A DNA stretch of 7,124 nucleotides from Planctomycetota bacterium (lineage in GTDB: Bacteria > Planctomycetota > Brocadiia > JAJRTI01): assembly GCA_024278415.1 (NCBI GenBank), contig JAJRTI010000550.1, forward strand, positions 1 through 7,124. The letters are read 5' to 3'. The notes beneath the pieces are model-generated. The model was not told the DNA's origin and did not search any database. It saw nothing but the letters and a program-made list of their open reading frames with translations. Position 1 is the stretch's first letter; the number at the start of each line of letters is the position of its first letter. Shown here in pieces: positions 6,788 through 7,124 of this stretch. Position numbers and translations under genes: made by a program.

Positions 6788-6789
6788 CC
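6764..6789 (+). repeat. 11-bp hairpin spanning the gene 2 stop codon
   Basis: GGTCATGGACG (6764-6774) pairs with CGTCCGTGACC (6779-6789) around loop TCCA. Ten pairs are Watson-Crick and one is a G-T wobble (6769/6784). The TGA stop (6785-6787) lies in the right arm. No T-tract follows. A second, overlapping foldback is possible downstream (6786-6790 with 6807-6811, enclosing CCCG/CGGG at 6791-6801). Confidence 0.65.
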
Positions 6790-6947
6790 TCCCGGTGCGG
6801 GCCTCCAGGTCCGCAGCAAGTCCGAGGCGGCAAGCAGACGGGACATCCGCCGTAACGAGGTGCCCTGCGCGCCGATGCATTGGTCTTGGCGCCCCTGTAG
6901 TGCGCGCGGAAACGGCCGGCAAATGGCGTTGGTGCGAGCATCTACCT

Positions 6948-6987
6948 GCCCCAACGGGGCGTCACATACCAGCCTGGGGCAAAGCCC
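6948..6987. repeat. Two adjacent short hairpins
   Basis: The first is GCCCC (6948-6952) with GGGGC (6956-6960), loop AAC. The second is GGGC (6977-6980) with GCCC (6984-6987), loop AAA. The second lies in a CCTGGGGC context whose right side (GCCCTGCCC) looks like a decayed longer stem. Confidence 0.5.
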
Positions 6988-7042
6988 TGCCCTTTACCCA
7001 CATCTCCAAACTCTTGCAAGGTCGCTCTCGTGCGGCCTCCCA

Positions 7043-7057
7043 GACCCCAAGAGGGTC
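7043..7057. repeat. Short hairpin GACCC/GGGTC
   Basis: GACCC (7043-7047) pairs with GGGTC (7053-7057) around CAAGA. It lies 11 nt before the large palindrome at 7069-7101 and is probably part of the same array. Confidence 0.4.
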
Positions 7058-7068
7058 CCGTATGATAG

Positions 7069-7101
7069 CCCAGGGTTGCGGCCGCAGGCCGCTACCCTGG
7101 G
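7069..7101. repeat. 33-nt near-perfect palindrome
   Basis: CCCAGGGTTGCGGCC (7069-7083) pairs with GGCCGCTACCCTGGG (7087-7101) around loop GCA, with 14 of 15 pairs; the only mismatch is T7077/T7093. Its 7072-7092 segment matches the right modules of repeats A (407-427) and B (741-761) in the GGGTTGCGG start, the position of the trinucleotide loop and the closing CCGC. It is therefore a downstream relative of the upstream repeats. Confidence 0.75.
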
Positions 7102-7124
7102 AACAAGGCGCCCAAACCCACCAT

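Larger units (their letters stand above)
6788..7124. other. Gene-free 3' flank with hairpin array
   Basis: No convincing reading frame occupies these 337 bases. Open frames here are short, Arg/Pro-rich continuations of shadow frames. The first part (6812-6940) has only weak foldbacks. From 6948 onward a series of palindromes follows, listed separately. The ordered set resembles the REP-like arrays seen between genes in many GC-rich environmental bacteria. Confidence 0.6.

Noticed and set aside
4411..6855. 814-codon plus-strand open frame overlapping gene 2 in another frame
   Set aside because: The product is Arg/His/Ala-rich without domain motifs; it is a shadow of the GH99 gene.
4337..6922. 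861-codon minus-strand open frame antisense to gene 2
   Set aside because: Same low-complexity composition and no signal peptide or domain, while the plus strand carries an intact GH99 signature.

Overview
The window holds two long plus-strand genes, tandem and closely spaced (789-4148 and 4271-6787). Both encode predicted secreted, multidomain carbohydrate-active proteins. They are flanked by gene-free DNA rich in hairpins and palindromes. The sequence is GC-rich and both genes strongly prefer G or C at the third codon position. Large secreted glycosidases with added sugar-binding-like and amidotransferase-like domains, together with a high density of short palindromes between genes, suggest a polysaccharide-degrading bacterium of the PVC group (Planctomycetota, Verrucomicrobiota, Lentisphaerota) or a similar phylum such as Hydrogenedentota. 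This placement is inference from style; no rRNA or marker gene is present.

Layout. Positions 1-788 contain no convincing gene. They hold a cluster of hairpins (1-138), a T-tract and degenerate 8-nt repeats (188-244), two diverged copies of a composite palindromic repeat (A, 307-432; B, 614-766), a 12-nt perfect palindrome (454-465) and a long pyrimidine/purine inverted repeat (491-564). Gene 1 starts at 789 behind a good Shine-Dalgarno sequence. It encodes a 1119-residue protein: signal peptide, GH42-like (clan-A type) barrel, class I glutamine-amidotransferase-like domain, beta-sandwich, helical linker, malectin-like domain and C-terminal sugar-binding-like domain. A 122-nt gap containing a perfect 9-bp hairpin precedes gene 2. 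Gene 2 encodes an 838-residue protein: signal peptide, concanavalin-like jelly roll, GH99-type catalytic domain with both catalytic glutamates, and a C-terminal amidotransferase-like domain. A strong hairpin lies across its stop codon. Positions 6788-7124 are gene-free and carry a second hairpin array ending in a 33-nt near-perfect palindrome related to repeats A and B.

How the parts may work together. Same orientation, short spacing, secretion signals and a related accessory domain suggest co-expressed exported enzymes acting on an extracellular glycan. Characterised bacterial GH99 enzymes are endo-alpha-1,2-mannanases, so an alpha-mannan or alpha-mannosyl glycan is the best guess for gene 2. 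The specificity of gene 1 cannot be read from sequence. I found no CRISPR array, tRNA, rRNA, transposase or defence gene. The most unusual content is the modular hairpin family surrounding the two genes.
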